Source: Coniella vitis (Eukaryota; Ascomycota; Sordariomycetes; Diaporthales; Schizoparmaceae). Taken from it: a stretch of 64,000 nt of DNA. Both the position numbers and the translations under genes were made by a program. Each line of letters starts with the position of its first letter. Positions within the stretch are counted from its first letter, which is position 1. Shown piece after piece: positions 26,000 to 36,860 of this stretch. Where the stretch lies: the NCBI GenBank assembly GCA_011317545.1, contig WUJK01000005.1:310001-374000 (forward strand). The letters are read 5' to 3'. Below the pieces are notes generated by a model that did not search any database, had not been told where the DNA came from, and saw only the letters and a list, made by a program, of their open reading frames with translations.

Positions 26000-27180
26000 G
26001 CTTATAGCACGATTTACGCAAATCGAATAATCCCGCAGCCTACTACTATAGGAGCTACTAATAAGTATTAGTAATATAGCGGCCGAGCACCCTAACCCGG
26101 CACCTAACGAACTAGAAGATACTTATACCCCTACCTCCTAAGATATAGAAGACGCCGACGTTAATATAAACGAGGCCCTAGAGAGTATAGTCGTACCTAA
26201 ACGTAAGCCCCTTTCTTAGCTAGCGAACTTTAAGGGTATATACACTTAATTCCCAGCTTAGGAGCGTACTATAAGGTATAAACTCGTCCGAGATACCTGC
26301 TTTATCGGGAATTATATAGATAAGTTCCAAGAAATCTACAAGCACCTAGAGGGAAACGTAAAGGTTATAGCGAGGAGCTATTATATCGTAGGAGGAGAGT
26401 ACGGCCTCTAGAAACCCTCCTTATTCCTATAATAGCTCCGCTACCGATATTACGATAAGAATTACGCTATCGTTACTTCTTAAAGGCTTAGGAGCTTTAC
26501 TTAGAAGAAAGGCTAATCCTTCCCTAACTTCTTCTCCTAGTAGGAGAAGTTACTAATAGACTCCGGCGGTATAGAGTAGCCGGATTTAGCTAAGTTAATA
26601 TACCTAGAGGGCGCTATTAATAGCGTATTACGTACGTAGCTTATTAGTATAGAAATACCGTCGACGTATAACGACTAGGTAAAGAAAGCGTTCTATATTT
26701 CGGCTAAGCTGGAAAGCTATATCGCTATCCGAGACGGTAGCTACGCTTCGCCCTTAAGCTACTTATCCGGAGCTACGGTATAGCGCTTTAGGACGACCTA
26801 GCGAGCGGGAGGAAACGGATAGAAACCGTAAAACCCTTATATAGATCCCGATAGGGATATAGCTATAACTAGTATTAACGCTCTATAGGCTAATAAGCAG
26901 CGCGCGAGGTAGGTTAACTAAGCGGAGATTAGGCGTAGGAAAGAGTAGGGATTCTATTATAGGTGCGAACGTTCGAACTATGGAATCGCTCGTTGCCCCT
27001 TCCTACCTACGCGCCCGCCTACTAGCTTAGGAGCTATACGGGAGACGGATATTAACATCGCCGATACTAACCTTATCGACCTTAATAATACTACCGAGGA
27101 ATAGGAGGAAAACTAGCTACTCCTATATAGAGTCGCGTATAAGAGCTTATAGATCTCGACTTTAGCTTATAAGAAGTAAA
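26000..27180 (+). pseudogene. gag: gag of Gypsy2 (capsid and nucleocapsid)
   Basis: One frame reads a retrotransposon capsid-like region (around LANFKGIYT and NYIDKFQEIYKHLEG, about 26,220-26,370). A CCHC zinc knuckle at 26,955-26,996 follows. Its pattern Y-x2-C-x4-Y-x4-C has the first Cys (TGT to TAT) and the His (CAT to TAT) turned to Tyr by RIP. The product would form the particle around the RNA. Interrupting stops are TAG/TAA. The frame ends near 27,178 and the protease is in the -1 frame, the usual gag-pol arrangement of this group. The start codon is not certain. Confidence 0.75.
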
Positions 27181-30100
27181 GCGTTAGATAAATAGGAACT
27201 ATTTTATAGTAGACCTATTCTATAATTTAACTCTATTTATCCTAGTACTTATTAATTCTAGCTATAACTGCTATTCTACTATAAGCGAGATACTTATACG
27301 TAAGTTAAGACTTCCGCGTATATCTATCCCGCCTAGGACCCTCTATTAATCGTTAAGGGAGAGAATATCGTATAAATAGCCCGTTATCCGCTATATAACT
27401 TACCTCGATATAAACCTAGACGGGTATTTATATTATATTTAGGCCTATATAATCCCCCGCTTTTAATACGACCTCGTTTTAGGAAAACCTTAAGTAGAAA
27501 GAGAGAGGGTAATATATATAGTTTATAAGCACCGCTTAAGTATTAGATAAGTAGGAGGATTAGAGGTTTAGGAGCGAGGATATAGCCCTAAGAACTTTAA
27601 TTATATATCTATTAGTACCCTTACTATCTAGAGCAAAGTTCGGCGTATAAAACGCTTAAATACTACTTAGGTAGCGTTTTTTAGTATTATAATAGCCGAT
27701 ATTATTAAGGCCCTATTACCGAAAGTAGAATCCTCGGTTAACGAGAAACTCCCCTTAGAGTATTATAAGTTCCGGAACCTCTTTAATAAGGATATAGCTT
27801 CCGTACTACCGCTATATAGAGAAGGAGCGGACTACGAGATTCGGCTATATAAGAAGGCGGATAGGTCTGCTATAAACGCCCTATAAGGCCCGTTATACGG
27901 GATATCTAGAGAAGAACTTATCGTACTAAGGAAGACTTTTACCGAGCTACTCGATATAGGCTATATTAGAGCTAGTAGCTCCTTAATAGGAGCTCCCGTA
28001 ATCTTTATTAAGAAACTAGGGGGCGGCCTCCGTTTTTATATAGATTACCGCGCGCTTAACGCTATTTCGGAAGCCGACCGCTACCCGCTCCCCCTTATTA
28101 AAGAGACCCTATCTAATATCGTAAACGCTAAATATTTTATTAAGCTCGATATACGAATAGCGTTTTATAAGCTTTATATTAAGGAAGGAGACGAGTGGAA
28201 GACCGCCTTTCGTACGAGGTATAGCCTCTTCGAGTAGCTAATAACCCCGTTCGGACTTATAAGCGCTCCCGCGACGTTCTAGCGCTATATTAATAACGCT
28301 CTACGCCCCTACCTGGATATCTTCTATTTAGCTTATATCGATAATATTCTAGTATATACCGACGGTACGGCTAAAGACTACCGAGTAAAGGTAAAGCTGG
28401 TATTACGTACTCTCGAAGCAGTAGGTCTAAATCTGGATATCGTTAAATACGAATTCGGCGTAACCGAGACGAAGTACCTAGGCTTTATTATCGAAGCGGG
28501 GGTAGGGACTCGTATAAACCCCGAGAAGGTATACGCTATATACGATTAGGAGGCTCCGAAGACGGTTAAGGGAATCCGTAGCTTCCTAGGATTTACGAAC
28601 TTCTATTATTAGTTTATCGCTAATTATTCCGAAATCGTAGGGCTCCTTTTAGCCTTAACTAAAAAGGGGGTCTTATTTAGGTTCGGAGAATAGGAAGAAG
28701 CTATATTTAAATAGCTAAAGCGTTTCTTTATTAGTAAGCCTATATTCGCCTAATAGGATCCGGATAAGGAGATAGTATTAGAGGCGGATTATTCTAGCTA
28801 TTCGTTAAGCGGCTGCCTCTCTTAGAGGGACGAGTACGGTATCCTCCGCCCGGTAGCATACTACTTATACCGCTTAAGCCCTATAGAGTATAATTACGAG
28901 ATCTACGATAAGGAACTACTAGCTATTATTAATTGCTTAAAAGTATAGGATACGGAGCTTAGGGGTACCGTACTACTATTTACGATTTACTCGGACTATA
29001 AGAACCTCGAATATTTTATAATATTACGGCGTCTTACCGAGAGGTAGGTCCGCTGGTCCGAGACGATAGCTCGTTTTCGATACTACTTAGTCTACCGCGC
29101 GGGAGTAGCTAGCAAGTATCCAGACGCCCTCTCGAGGAGGGAGTAGGATATACTACGTAATATATCTAACGAACGCCTCGCCGGTAGGTAAATCCAGCTT
29201 TTACTATCGATAGAGATAAGCTAAGTTATAATATATAACGAGCTATTACTAATAGGTAGCGAGGTTTTTACGTAAGAGGAGCTCTAGCGCCTATAGGATA
29301 ACGCTACCTCGCGTAATAAGGTATACTCCTAGCTCGTAGGCGTAGTTTATAGGGGTAAACGCTCTTTTCCCCCTTACCTACGGATATCTAAAGGTAAGCT
29401 TATTAAGGTATTTATAGCGGAGTATTCGATCGATAAGAAAGGATTACTTAGGTTCTACGAATAGCTCTAATTGCCCGATTAGGAACCCTTATATACTAAA
29501 CTAACGTAAAGTATCTACGATTCTACCCTATCTAGCTACCTAGGAAGGGATACTACTATTACGATAATAATAAGGGGCTATTTCTAGCTAGGTATATACT
29601 ATAGTATTCAGCGGTTTATACGAAATTACGATATCTATAGATATAAGACGATATAGAGATATTAGAGGAAGGGCCTTCTTAAGCCCCTATTAGTACCTAA
29701 GCGGGTATAGAGCGAGTTATCCGTAGACTTTATAATCGACCTCCCCTATAAGGACGATATAAGAGAGGCTTATTTAATAGTAATTATAGACCGACTAACG
29801 AAAGCTATTATACTCGAAGCTATATATAGTATAAGCGCGGAAGTATATATAGAGCGGTTCTTATACTATTATTAGCGGTTCTATAGTTTCCCTAAGGTAA
29901 TAGTTAGTAACCGAGGCTTAAACTAGGTAGGAGGGTTCTAGCGCCGATTATATAAGCTTATAAAGATAGAATAGCGCCTAAGCACCGCTTTCCACCTATA
30001 GACGGATAAAGCTATAGAAAGGGCAAACCAAGAGGTTATAGACTACCTCCGAGCGTTCGTTATATATATATAATTAGATTAGTCGATACTCCTACCCGGC

Positions 30101-30966
30101 GCTTAACTAGCTATTAATAATAGGGATACTAGTATAATTAGCCTTAGCCTATTTTTCATCCTATACGGCTATTATATAGATCTAATCGAATAGGTAGAGC
30201 GTAGTATATTACTAGCGCGAGCGCCTAGAGTTTAAGCCGAGAACTTTATTCAACGGCTTAAAGATATAACTACTTTCGCTTAAGCCGTAATAGTAGTTAT
30301 ATAGTAACGAATAGAAGAATCTGCGAATAAGTTACGAGTAATTATAGAGCGGCTTATTAAAGGCGATAAGGTTTAGCTCTCCCTACGAAATATTACTACC
30401 GACCGCCCTTTAAAGAAGTTAGCCTAGCTATACGATAAATATACTATAACGTATATCGTTAGCCCTTATATAGTGGAATTAGACGTCCCGCCGGGTATTT
30501 ACCCTTATTTCTATATAGATCTCCTAATTCGAGCTATATAAGATCCGCTCCCGTTATAGGTATAGAGGGAATACCGGCCTAACCCTATTATAGTTAAAGA
30601 GGGAAAGGAACCCGAGTACTAGGTGGAAAGCATTATTAGAGCATATAATAAGCCGCATAGAGGCCGCGCGAAAACGGATAAAACGCTATAACGCGAAATC
30701 CTAGTTAAGTAGGTCGGATAGGACTAGCTAGACTAGCAGCCGTTATCCGAATTTAAAGATATAGTTACTCTTAAGGAGTTCGAATAACGTTATAATAGCG
30801 CTATAAGTTACGATAGCCTAAAGTTATAGAAAAGAAGAGCGGGGAAATTAAATATTATAGATAAAAAGAAAACTATATACGAAACGCACGCTAATATAAC
30901 TACGTACTTATCCTCGCTTACCTCCTCCTTACTACTAGAATTACTCTCCTTAATTTTACTAGAATA
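27170..30966 (+). pseudogene. pol: pol of Gypsy2: protease, RT, RNase H, integrase, chromodomain
   Basis: In order: the aspartic protease catalytic triplet reads N-S-S at 27,254-27,262, where RIP changed Asp-Ser-Gly. The Ty3-type RT shows KLDI and EWKTAFRTRY near 28,150-28,225 and the catalytic Y-I-D-N-I-L-V-Y at 28,334-28,357. RNase H has EAD near 28,770 and KELLAI near 28,910. The integrase core includes a DFIIDLP stretch near 29,725, an SNRG motif (from SDRG) near 29,905 and ERANQEV near 30,015. A C-terminal chromodomain (ILVKWVGWDWLDW, 30,700-30,738) follows. Chromodomains of this type bind methylated histone H3K9, which fits insertion into RIP heterochromatin. The reading frame is broken by RIP stops. 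Confidence 0.85.
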
Positions 30967-31967
30967 AGGGTTATTATTAATACTATGCTTTATTTTAGTA
31001 CTAACTAAGCCCTTACCCTTACTACCCCCCTTTATAAGCTTCGCTAGCAGGTCGGTAATATCCTCTAGCGCTACTGCTTAGCGGCGTACGAGCTTATAGC
31101 TATAGCGCTAGTATAAAGTTAGTAGGATACGAGTAGGGAAGGAGCAGTAGGTATATATGCTACGGGTACGCTTATTATTTAACAACCGGACCTTATTATA
31201 GCTAGCCTAAGTCTTGCCTAACTTAGGTAGGTAGTTACGGGTACGGCGTACGGCGAGAGTAGCGAGGGCCTAGGGGCGGAGAGTGCCTAGAGTATATAAG
31301 TACGGGAAGGTGCGAATAGGGAAGGAGTAGTATATACTAGGGTCGGAAGTATTATAAGCGAGGGAATAGTTAACTATAGTAATAATAGCGGTATATATCT
31401 CGTCGGTCTAATAGAGGGGGGTATAGGAGTAGCCGGAGTTCTTACCCTTCTTATTTATCCTATAGGGGAAATAACGGGCGCCGGCTATAGTAGTTAGTAA
31501 GCTACGAAGAAGCAGGGGAAGTACTATTTACTAATACCGTATAGGTAGAGGGAAAGGGGGTTCTTAGAAGCCCTTATAATATAAGGCAGGTACTACTTAT
31601 CCCTAATACCCTCGGGGAGGGTAACGTAAGGTTAGAGCTACGGGTTAATAGCGATAACGCTCTAAATAAGCTTATTAACGGCCTTATCGAGCTAAGCAGC
31701 GGTAGGGGTAAGGATAGCGGCGGTAGGAGCAGCGGTAGGTACGGTAGGAGTAGCCGTAGCTATAGCTATAAGTACTACTATTATAGGAGTAGCTATAAAG
31801 CCTATAGTAACGGCGGGGGCGGCGGCGGTAGGTATAGCGGTAGGAGCTACGCTAGCTTGCTTAGAGCGAATAGTAATATTTATATTACTAGTAGAGCTAA
31901 GTATAAGTAGAGGATAAATAGGGAAGGCGCGATACTTACCTTATTATTATAGGGGTTAGTTTCGTAT
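30808..31967 (-). pseudogene. Antisense spliced gene between pol and 3' LTR of Gypsy2 (~368 codons)
   Basis: On the minus strand, exon 1 runs 31,967-31,538 and exon 2 runs 31,484-30,808, separated by a 53-nt intron. Exon 1 starts at an ATA that is probably a RIP-altered ATG. It encodes a Gln-rich start, an Ala/Pro/Thr-rich stretch, then LDKAVNKLI and PYVTLPEGIRDK. Exon 2 reads about 200 codons with only a few TAG/TAA interruptions, includes NKKGKNSGYSYTPLY and KLIKGGSKGKG, and becomes Lys/Ser/Glu-rich before a hydrophobic end. A TATAAATA box lies 65 nt upstream of the start. The gene overlaps the 3' end of pol tail to tail. All three Gypsy copies carry it. No known family is recognised; it could be a captured host gene or an element-specific factor. 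Confidence 0.6.
31485..31537 (-). other. 53-nt spliceosomal-type intron in the Gypsy antisense gene
   Basis: On the minus strand the intron starts GTATTAGT, has ACTAAC (31,498-31,493) as branch-point consensus, and ends CTATAG at 31,485. Length and branch-to-acceptor spacing fit fungal introns. The frames before and after it differ, and removing exactly these 53 nt joins them (G|CC codon). Gypsy3 keeps GTATTAGT and TATAG with the branch as ACTAAT. Gypsy1 keeps the branch as GCTAAC but has lost the donor and acceptor. Confidence 0.6.
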
Positions 31968-32031
31968 AACTCGTAAGGGCTTTAGTTTAATTAAGAGGAA
32001 GGAATAACCCCTAAAGTAGGGGTTAAGGGGG

Positions 32032-32039
32032 TATTTATA
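32032..32039 (-). promoter_or_regulatory. TATA-like box for the antisense gene
   Basis: TATAAATA on the minus strand is 65 nt upstream of the proposed antisense start and is kept in Gypsy1 (near 13,648) and Gypsy3. It lies about 300 bp inside the 3' LTR border, so it is separate from the LTR promoter. Conservation alone cannot prove promoter activity. Confidence 0.4.
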
Positions 32040-32320
32040 CTTTTTCGAGGCTTTAAGAGTAAAGATATTATATTTATAACCGCTTATTAAGTTAAGGGCG
32101 TCGCTATTATTCTATTAACGAATAATAGGCGGTAGAACTTATAGATTTACCGAGAGCTAGGTTAAAGGGAGCTCCGCGGACGTAAGACTCCTTTTATACT
32201 CGCTGGGTACGAGGATAAGGCTCCTTTAATAGGGTAGGCGGGCGTAGCGGTATTACGTTATTATACTTTTTAGGTAGCTATTATACTATATATAGCTCTA
32301 TAGGAGGGCGTTCGGCCTAA

Positions 32321-32332
32321 GCGGGGGGGTAA
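32321..32332 (+). promoter_or_regulatory. Polypurine tract of Gypsy2
   Basis: GCGGGGGGGTAA lies directly before the 3' LTR and would prime plus-strand DNA synthesis. The terminal TAA is also found at the same place in the TRIM. Confidence 0.75.
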
Positions 32333-32671
32333 TATTATAAGCCTACGGGTAAATATACGGCTTCGGTATACTAGGGCATAAAGCCTTAGTTAGTATATTC
32401 CCTTCTCGTCTGGAGATTAGTATTATATAAGCGCTAAATAAGAGCGTCTCCCGAGTAGCTTACGAGCCGTATAAAAGACTATCGATAAGAGGACCCGTAT
32501 CGACGGTGGACCTATGGAAAACTCTGTCTACGGGTGGATCCTAAACGTAAGAGCTACTTAAGAGTAGCTCTCGCGCCGCTATATAGATACTATTCTTACT
32601 TCTCTCCTTAAGTTAGTTAATAATAGAAATTAGGATCGAAACTGCGAACGCTCTCTCGATACCCGTTCATA
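32333..32671 (+). repeat. 3' LTR of Gypsy2
   Basis: A 339-bp direct repeat of 25,411-25,749. It ends CCCGTTCATA and is followed by the TSD CTTAC. The two LTRs differ mainly by C/T and G/A changes, so RIP prevents use of LTR divergence as a clock. Confidence 0.92.
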
Positions 32672-32676
32672 CTTAC

Positions 32677-33570
32677 GGACGCTATATATAGCTTTCCTAT
32701 TATACCTAAGCCGGCCTTATTAACCCCCTAATATCCTAACCGTATTATATTAAACCCTAATATCGATTACCCTAAGGAGGAAGTAGCTATATATTATAAT
32801 ATATAGTATATAACCCTATTACCGGACGTTATAATAGTATATACGAACGGCTTTAAAGTTTAGGAGGGATCTAAGCGTAGGGTAGGCTATAAGTATATTA
32901 TAATAAGGGATAAGGTATTCGTTACTATTATTATTAGGGTATTCTATAAGTGCTTATACGTTTTTAACGCCGAGGCGGTTAGGGCGTTAGCGGGATTACG
33001 ATTAGCGCTAGAAACGGTACTATTAGCGGTATTTATCTATATAGATAGTACCTCGGTTATCTAGGGATTATAGGGTAATATACTTATTACCTTATAATAG
33101 GCTTTCCGAAGCTTTTAGGCCCTTTATAAGTAGTACCTTATAGAGGGACGGTTAGTAATTATCCTCTAAAGCCTTAGTTATATAGGTATAGTTAGGAATA
33201 AGCTTATAAATACCCTTATAAAAAGGAGTATAATACTCTCCCTAATAGGGCGGATAGTAAGCTTTACTACCTCGGGTATACGGACCTTATATCGAGAGGG
33301 AATTAGGAGCTCTAAGAAGATATAGTAAATACGTTAATAGGTAGTCTTATCTAGCTAATATAGCGTTTAGGGGCTAAGCTTTCGTACTACGGTATAGCCG
33401 GCCCTTTCGCTAAGCCGTTAATAGCTAGTTCTCTTTATAGCTATAAGGACTAGTTATAGCGATTTTAAAGTATATTACTATCGGTTTAGCCGGCTAGGGA
33501 TAAGCCGTTACTATAGAACGGGCTATTCTAGTAAGTCTTTACCTCGGTACTAGGTATATTATATAATAGC
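32677..33570 (+). pseudogene. LINE copy D ORF2, C-terminal part: RNase H and Cys/His finger
   Basis: ORF2 resumes after Gypsy2. The RNase H catalytic acids are visible: T-N-G (from TDG) at 32,843-32,851, Glu in NAEAV at 32,968-32,982 and Asp in IDSTS near 33,041. A PSYIGIVRNKL segment matches the PxHxGxxGNExAD C-terminal motif of RNase H. Downstream a TSYSDF stretch and Cys/His-derived codons near 33,440-33,560 resemble the zinc finger at the end of many Tad/Jockey ORF2 proteins. The RNase H supports assignment to the Tad clade. The ORF is dead from RIP stops. Confidence 0.75.
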
Positions 33571-35593
33571 TAGGCGGAGGTAGTAGGATTAGCCGGAGGG
33601 CCTAACCGGGCCCCTTAATACCCCTTTCCGCGAAATATATTTATAAAGGGTACTTATAGACTACTAAGTATAGTCTACCTTCTTAGAAGTAGTCTATAAA
33701 GATTCTCTATAAATAATACCCTTACTATTATATATACGGTAAGTATAATATAATCTATTATTCTATAAGAAAGCGGGTTTAATTAGGATCTTATATTACT
33801 AGCTATTAGGGTAGTTTATAGCCGTATTATAGGCTATCTAGGGCTAAAGTATATTAAACTATATACGGTCGATTACCTAACGTATAGCGTTATTAAGGGC
33901 GCGTAGCGCGGTATAGCGGTCGGCGGGAATACCTAGGGTAGGGGTAATTAGGCCGGGAAGTAATTATAATAGGCTTATAACGCTAAAGGCGTACTCCTGC
34001 TTATAGGTAGTATTAGTACTAATAGTAATAATAGTAGCTATAATAGCCTAGCGCTAGTACTATTAGGGCTAATACTATAGCTAGTACTACTATTACTAAT
34101 AATAGTAGGGTAGGATATAGCGAGGGCGCTTCTAGGGCTATATAACCGGCTCTACCTCCTCCTCCGATTTATTAGACGATTCGGCGAGGCCCTTCGCTAA
34201 TACTTTATTATAGGCCTCCTTAGCTATACGAATAGTAATACGGTAGGGGGTACCGTCCTTACCCTCCTATAGGGCGTTATATAGCTAGCGGCTAACGGTT
34301 ATTAGGTAATTAACTAGAGGGGTATAGCCCTTATACTAATAGCGTTAGTAGCGGGTATTACCCTCGATATCCTAATAATCGCTAAGTAATTTACCGGTAA
34401 TTACCGAGATTAGATATTACTTATAAGGTATATCGCGCTAGGTTATAATATAATAGCTATTAGGAGTAGCTTCGCTAGCCTTTTATATCTTCTTACGCTT
34501 AGTAGGAGTAATAGGAGTAATAGCCTTACCCTTATTCTTAATAATACTAATCTTCTTCTTATTAGTCTTAGCCTTAAGCTAAGTATTAATAGTAATAAGG
34601 GCGTTAATAGTATAGGTAGTATAAGGAGGATTAGCCTTAATAGGAGCTATTATCTTAATAGCCCTAGCCCTAGTATTATTATTATTAGTAGTAGTAGTAA
34701 AACGCTACTTTTTAGTAGTAGGAGTATTAGTAGGAGTAGAGGTAAGCGTAAGGCGTTTATTATTAATATTACCGGTAGTAGTAATACGGGCGATGCCGAT
34801 ATCGTTATCGTTACTACTATTATTACTACTACTACTATTATCTATATAAGTACGATTAGTATTACTACTAGTAATATAGTTACTATCGTCGTTAGCCTTA
34901 TCCTAATAGGCCTCCTTATCGTCCTCCTCGGCGTTAGTATTACTAATACGTATATTAAAGGTAGGCTCCTTATCGTTAAAGGTATCTTCGGCCTATTCCT
35001 AGCTATCTTAGAGTAAGTCTACCTTATCTTCGCTATTAGTATTATCCTTAGTACCCTCGGTATTACCCTTATCCTCGTCCTTAAGCTTAAGGGTATTATC
35101 GAGGGCCTTTTATAGGATATCTTTACTACCCTTACCTTCGTTATAAATATAGTTATTACTATTAAGTATATTAATAATCGGCTTTATAGCGTTATATAGG
35201 AGTATACTATATATTATAGGGGTAGTACCCTTCTTAATAGTAATAGCTTCTATTAGTAAATATACCTATTAGTAGTAGTTAATTAGTAGTATTAGGACTT
35301 AGCTTTAGTATAATATACTACGCTTACTATACTATTTATATAGGTATCTAGTAGGAAGGTTATACTACTTTATAATAACGCTAGATACGGTATTTATAGG
35401 AGCTTAGGCTAGTTTATATAGATTAATAGGAGTATTATACGTTTCTTAGCTATATAGGTATTAGTAGTATTTATAGTACGGCGCGCTTTAGCGTATTTAG
35501 CTATATAATAATTTAAAATATTAGTAGACTACTATAAATCCTAATATTCGATTAGGAAAGGTTGATACGCTTACTTCCTTTCTTAGGAGGTAT
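33490..35593 (-). pseudogene. Antisense ORF in the 3' half of LINE copy D
   Basis: On the strand opposite to ORF2, a candidate start (ATA from ATG) at 35,593 is followed by codons for PPKKGSKR and preceded by an upstream pyrimidine-rich tract (35,690-35,745 in reverse), as before many fungal genes. Farther on the frame is acidic (EDEVDLL-like, near 35,010 in reverse), Ser/Asn-rich, Lys-rich with nuclear-localisation-like clusters, then Gln/Tyr-rich, with a C-terminal region near 33,650-33,900. The N-terminal and acidic parts are in different frames, so an intron or frameshift must lie between 35.0 and 35.5 kb. I could not place it. All copies of the family carry this region. No homologous family is recognised. 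Confidence 0.5.
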
Positions 35594-35599
35594 TATAGT

Positions 35600-36377
35600 A
35601 ATAGTAATAATAGTTACTATATTTAGGATTATAAAGGGGAGTATAATATAGCGGCGGCGATAGCTAGTAATATTACTATATTGCTATATAATAGATTAAG
35701 AAAGGAGGGGGGAGAAGGGAGGAGGAGGAGGGAGTTTAGACGAGCTATAGTAAGCGTAGGAGAAATATAGCAGAGGGCGCTATACCCTTACTATTAATAA
35801 TAATAGGGGTATAACTAGCTATAATAGCTATTATCTATAACTATAGATAAAGGGCTAGCTACTATTAGCAGAAGGATATATACTTTTACGGATTAATAAT
35901 AGTAGACGCCTTAAGGTATATCTCTAGCGCGTCTTAAGCTACTACTCTATACTATTATAAGGACGTCTACGCTATATTAGTAGCTTAGTAACTAGCTAGC
36001 TCTCTAGTATAGCGCCCTTAGGCTGCTATACTAATAAGGTTATTGCTAGTATAGTCGATATATAGTATATATATAGTACGGCTTCGGAACTAGTCTCGGC
36101 CGGTATATAACGTCTAGTAATTATACGGTAATACGCTAACCTAATAAAAACGTAGCTCTATATAGGCTATACTAATAGTATTATATAACTCTGCTCTAAG
36201 ACTAATCCCTAGAGCATTTAGCCTCTAGGACGTAGCTAATACGCTATAAAGTAGCCTTCGGGCTGGGGTTATATTACGAATATATATACTAGGTAGGTAT
36301 ATATACGCTCCTTAGTAGTGCGATAGGTAGTATACGCCGAGATACCCCTTAGGAGGTGTGCTAGCGTAACTGGTCCG
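35600..36377 (+). other. 3' UTR of LINE copy D
   Basis: This stretch is non-coding in the LINE sense and lies between the antisense start and the TAAA tail. In reverse it would be the promoter and leader region of the antisense ORF. It holds the pyrimidine-rich run noted above and direct matches to 9.26-10.1 kb and 10.5-11.8 kb in copies B2 and C. CA and TG reappear near 36,340-36,400. Confidence 0.6.
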
Positions 36378-36418
36378 GCGTTAATTTAATTAAATAAATA
36401 AATAAATAAATAAATAAA
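36378..36418 (+). repeat. LINE 3' end with (TAAA)n tail, copy D
   Basis: GTCCGGCGTTAA is followed by AAT/TAAA units. The same end occurs inverted at about 9,257-9,290 and 10,505-10,545, and in decayed form at 59,347-59,393. Such short tandem tails are typical of LINEs that lack poly(A). Confidence 0.85.
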
Positions 36419-36855
36419 CTACTAGGATATCGAGGGTAGCACCCGCTGCTAGCGTTATTAGCGTAAGGGCTATACCCCTTTAGCTAACTACCTAATAACC
36501 GTTAGCCGTTAGCTATATAACGCCCTATAGGAGGGTAGAGATAATACCCCCTATCGTACTACTATTCGTATAGGTAAGGAGGCCTATAATAAAGTACTAG
36601 TAGAGGGCTTTACCGAATCGTCTAGTAAGTCGGAGGAGGAGGTAGAGCCGGTTATATAGCCCTAAAAGCGCCCCCGCTATATCCTACCCCGCTATCGCTA
36701 GTAGTAGTAATACTAGCTATAGTACTAGCCCTAGTAGTACTAGCGCTAGGCTATTATAGCTATTACTACTACTATTAGCGCTAGTACTACCTATAAGTAG
36801 GAGTACGCCCCTAGCGCTATAAGCCTATTATAATTACTTCCCGGCCTAATTACCT

Positions 36856-36860
36856 CTACC
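36856..36860. repeat. TSD CTACC of Gypsy3 (left copy)
   Basis: CTACC at 36,856-36,860 recurs at 44,303-44,307, and LINE copy C continues across the two in register. Confidence 0.88.

Larger units (their letters stand above)
25411..32671 (+). mobile_element. Gypsy2: full-length Ty3/Gypsy chromodomain element, least decayed copy
   Basis: The element is 7,261 bp, the same length as Gypsy1, with 339-bp LTRs at 25,411-25,749 and 32,333-32,671 beginning TATCACAGGCCCAC and ending CCCGTTYATA. A G-rich polypurine tract (GCGGGGGGG then TAA) abuts the 3' LTR. Gag with a CCHC knuckle, protease, RT, RNase H, integrase and chromodomain follow in the order typical of chromoviruses. An antisense gene follows pol. 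CA and TG survive in patches (for example 25,411-25,500), so it has seen fewer RIP cycles than the LINE around it. It inserted inside the ORF2 region of LINE copy D. Confidence 0.93.
20872..36418 (+). mobile_element. LINE copy D, full length (~8.28 kb), interrupted by Gypsy2
   Basis: This is the only LINE copy on the plus strand, inserted into copy C. Its sequence is 20,872-25,410 and 32,677-36,418. It ends in GGCGTTAATTTAATTAAA followed by TAAA units (36,378-36,418). Going 5' to 3', it holds a possible gag-like ORF1, ORF2 with endonuclease, reverse transcriptase and RNase H, the antisense ORF, and a 3' UTR of about 0.8 kb with a TAAA tail. The RNase H domain and 12-13-bp TSDs fit the Tad clade of fungal LINEs. 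At 8.3 kb it is longer than a simple two-ORF Tad element, the extra length being the antisense ORF. Confidence 0.88.

Noticed and set aside
25806..26021. 71-codon minus-strand open frame
   Set aside because: It lies in the Gypsy2 leader opposite gag, is hydrophobic and low in complexity, and is not kept in Gypsy1 or Gypsy3.
31888..31939. A further intron in the Gypsy antisense gene starting at GTAAGT
   Set aside because: Removing it breaks the frame that is otherwise continuous, and Gypsy1 has GTAAAT there. The stretch reads through without splicing.
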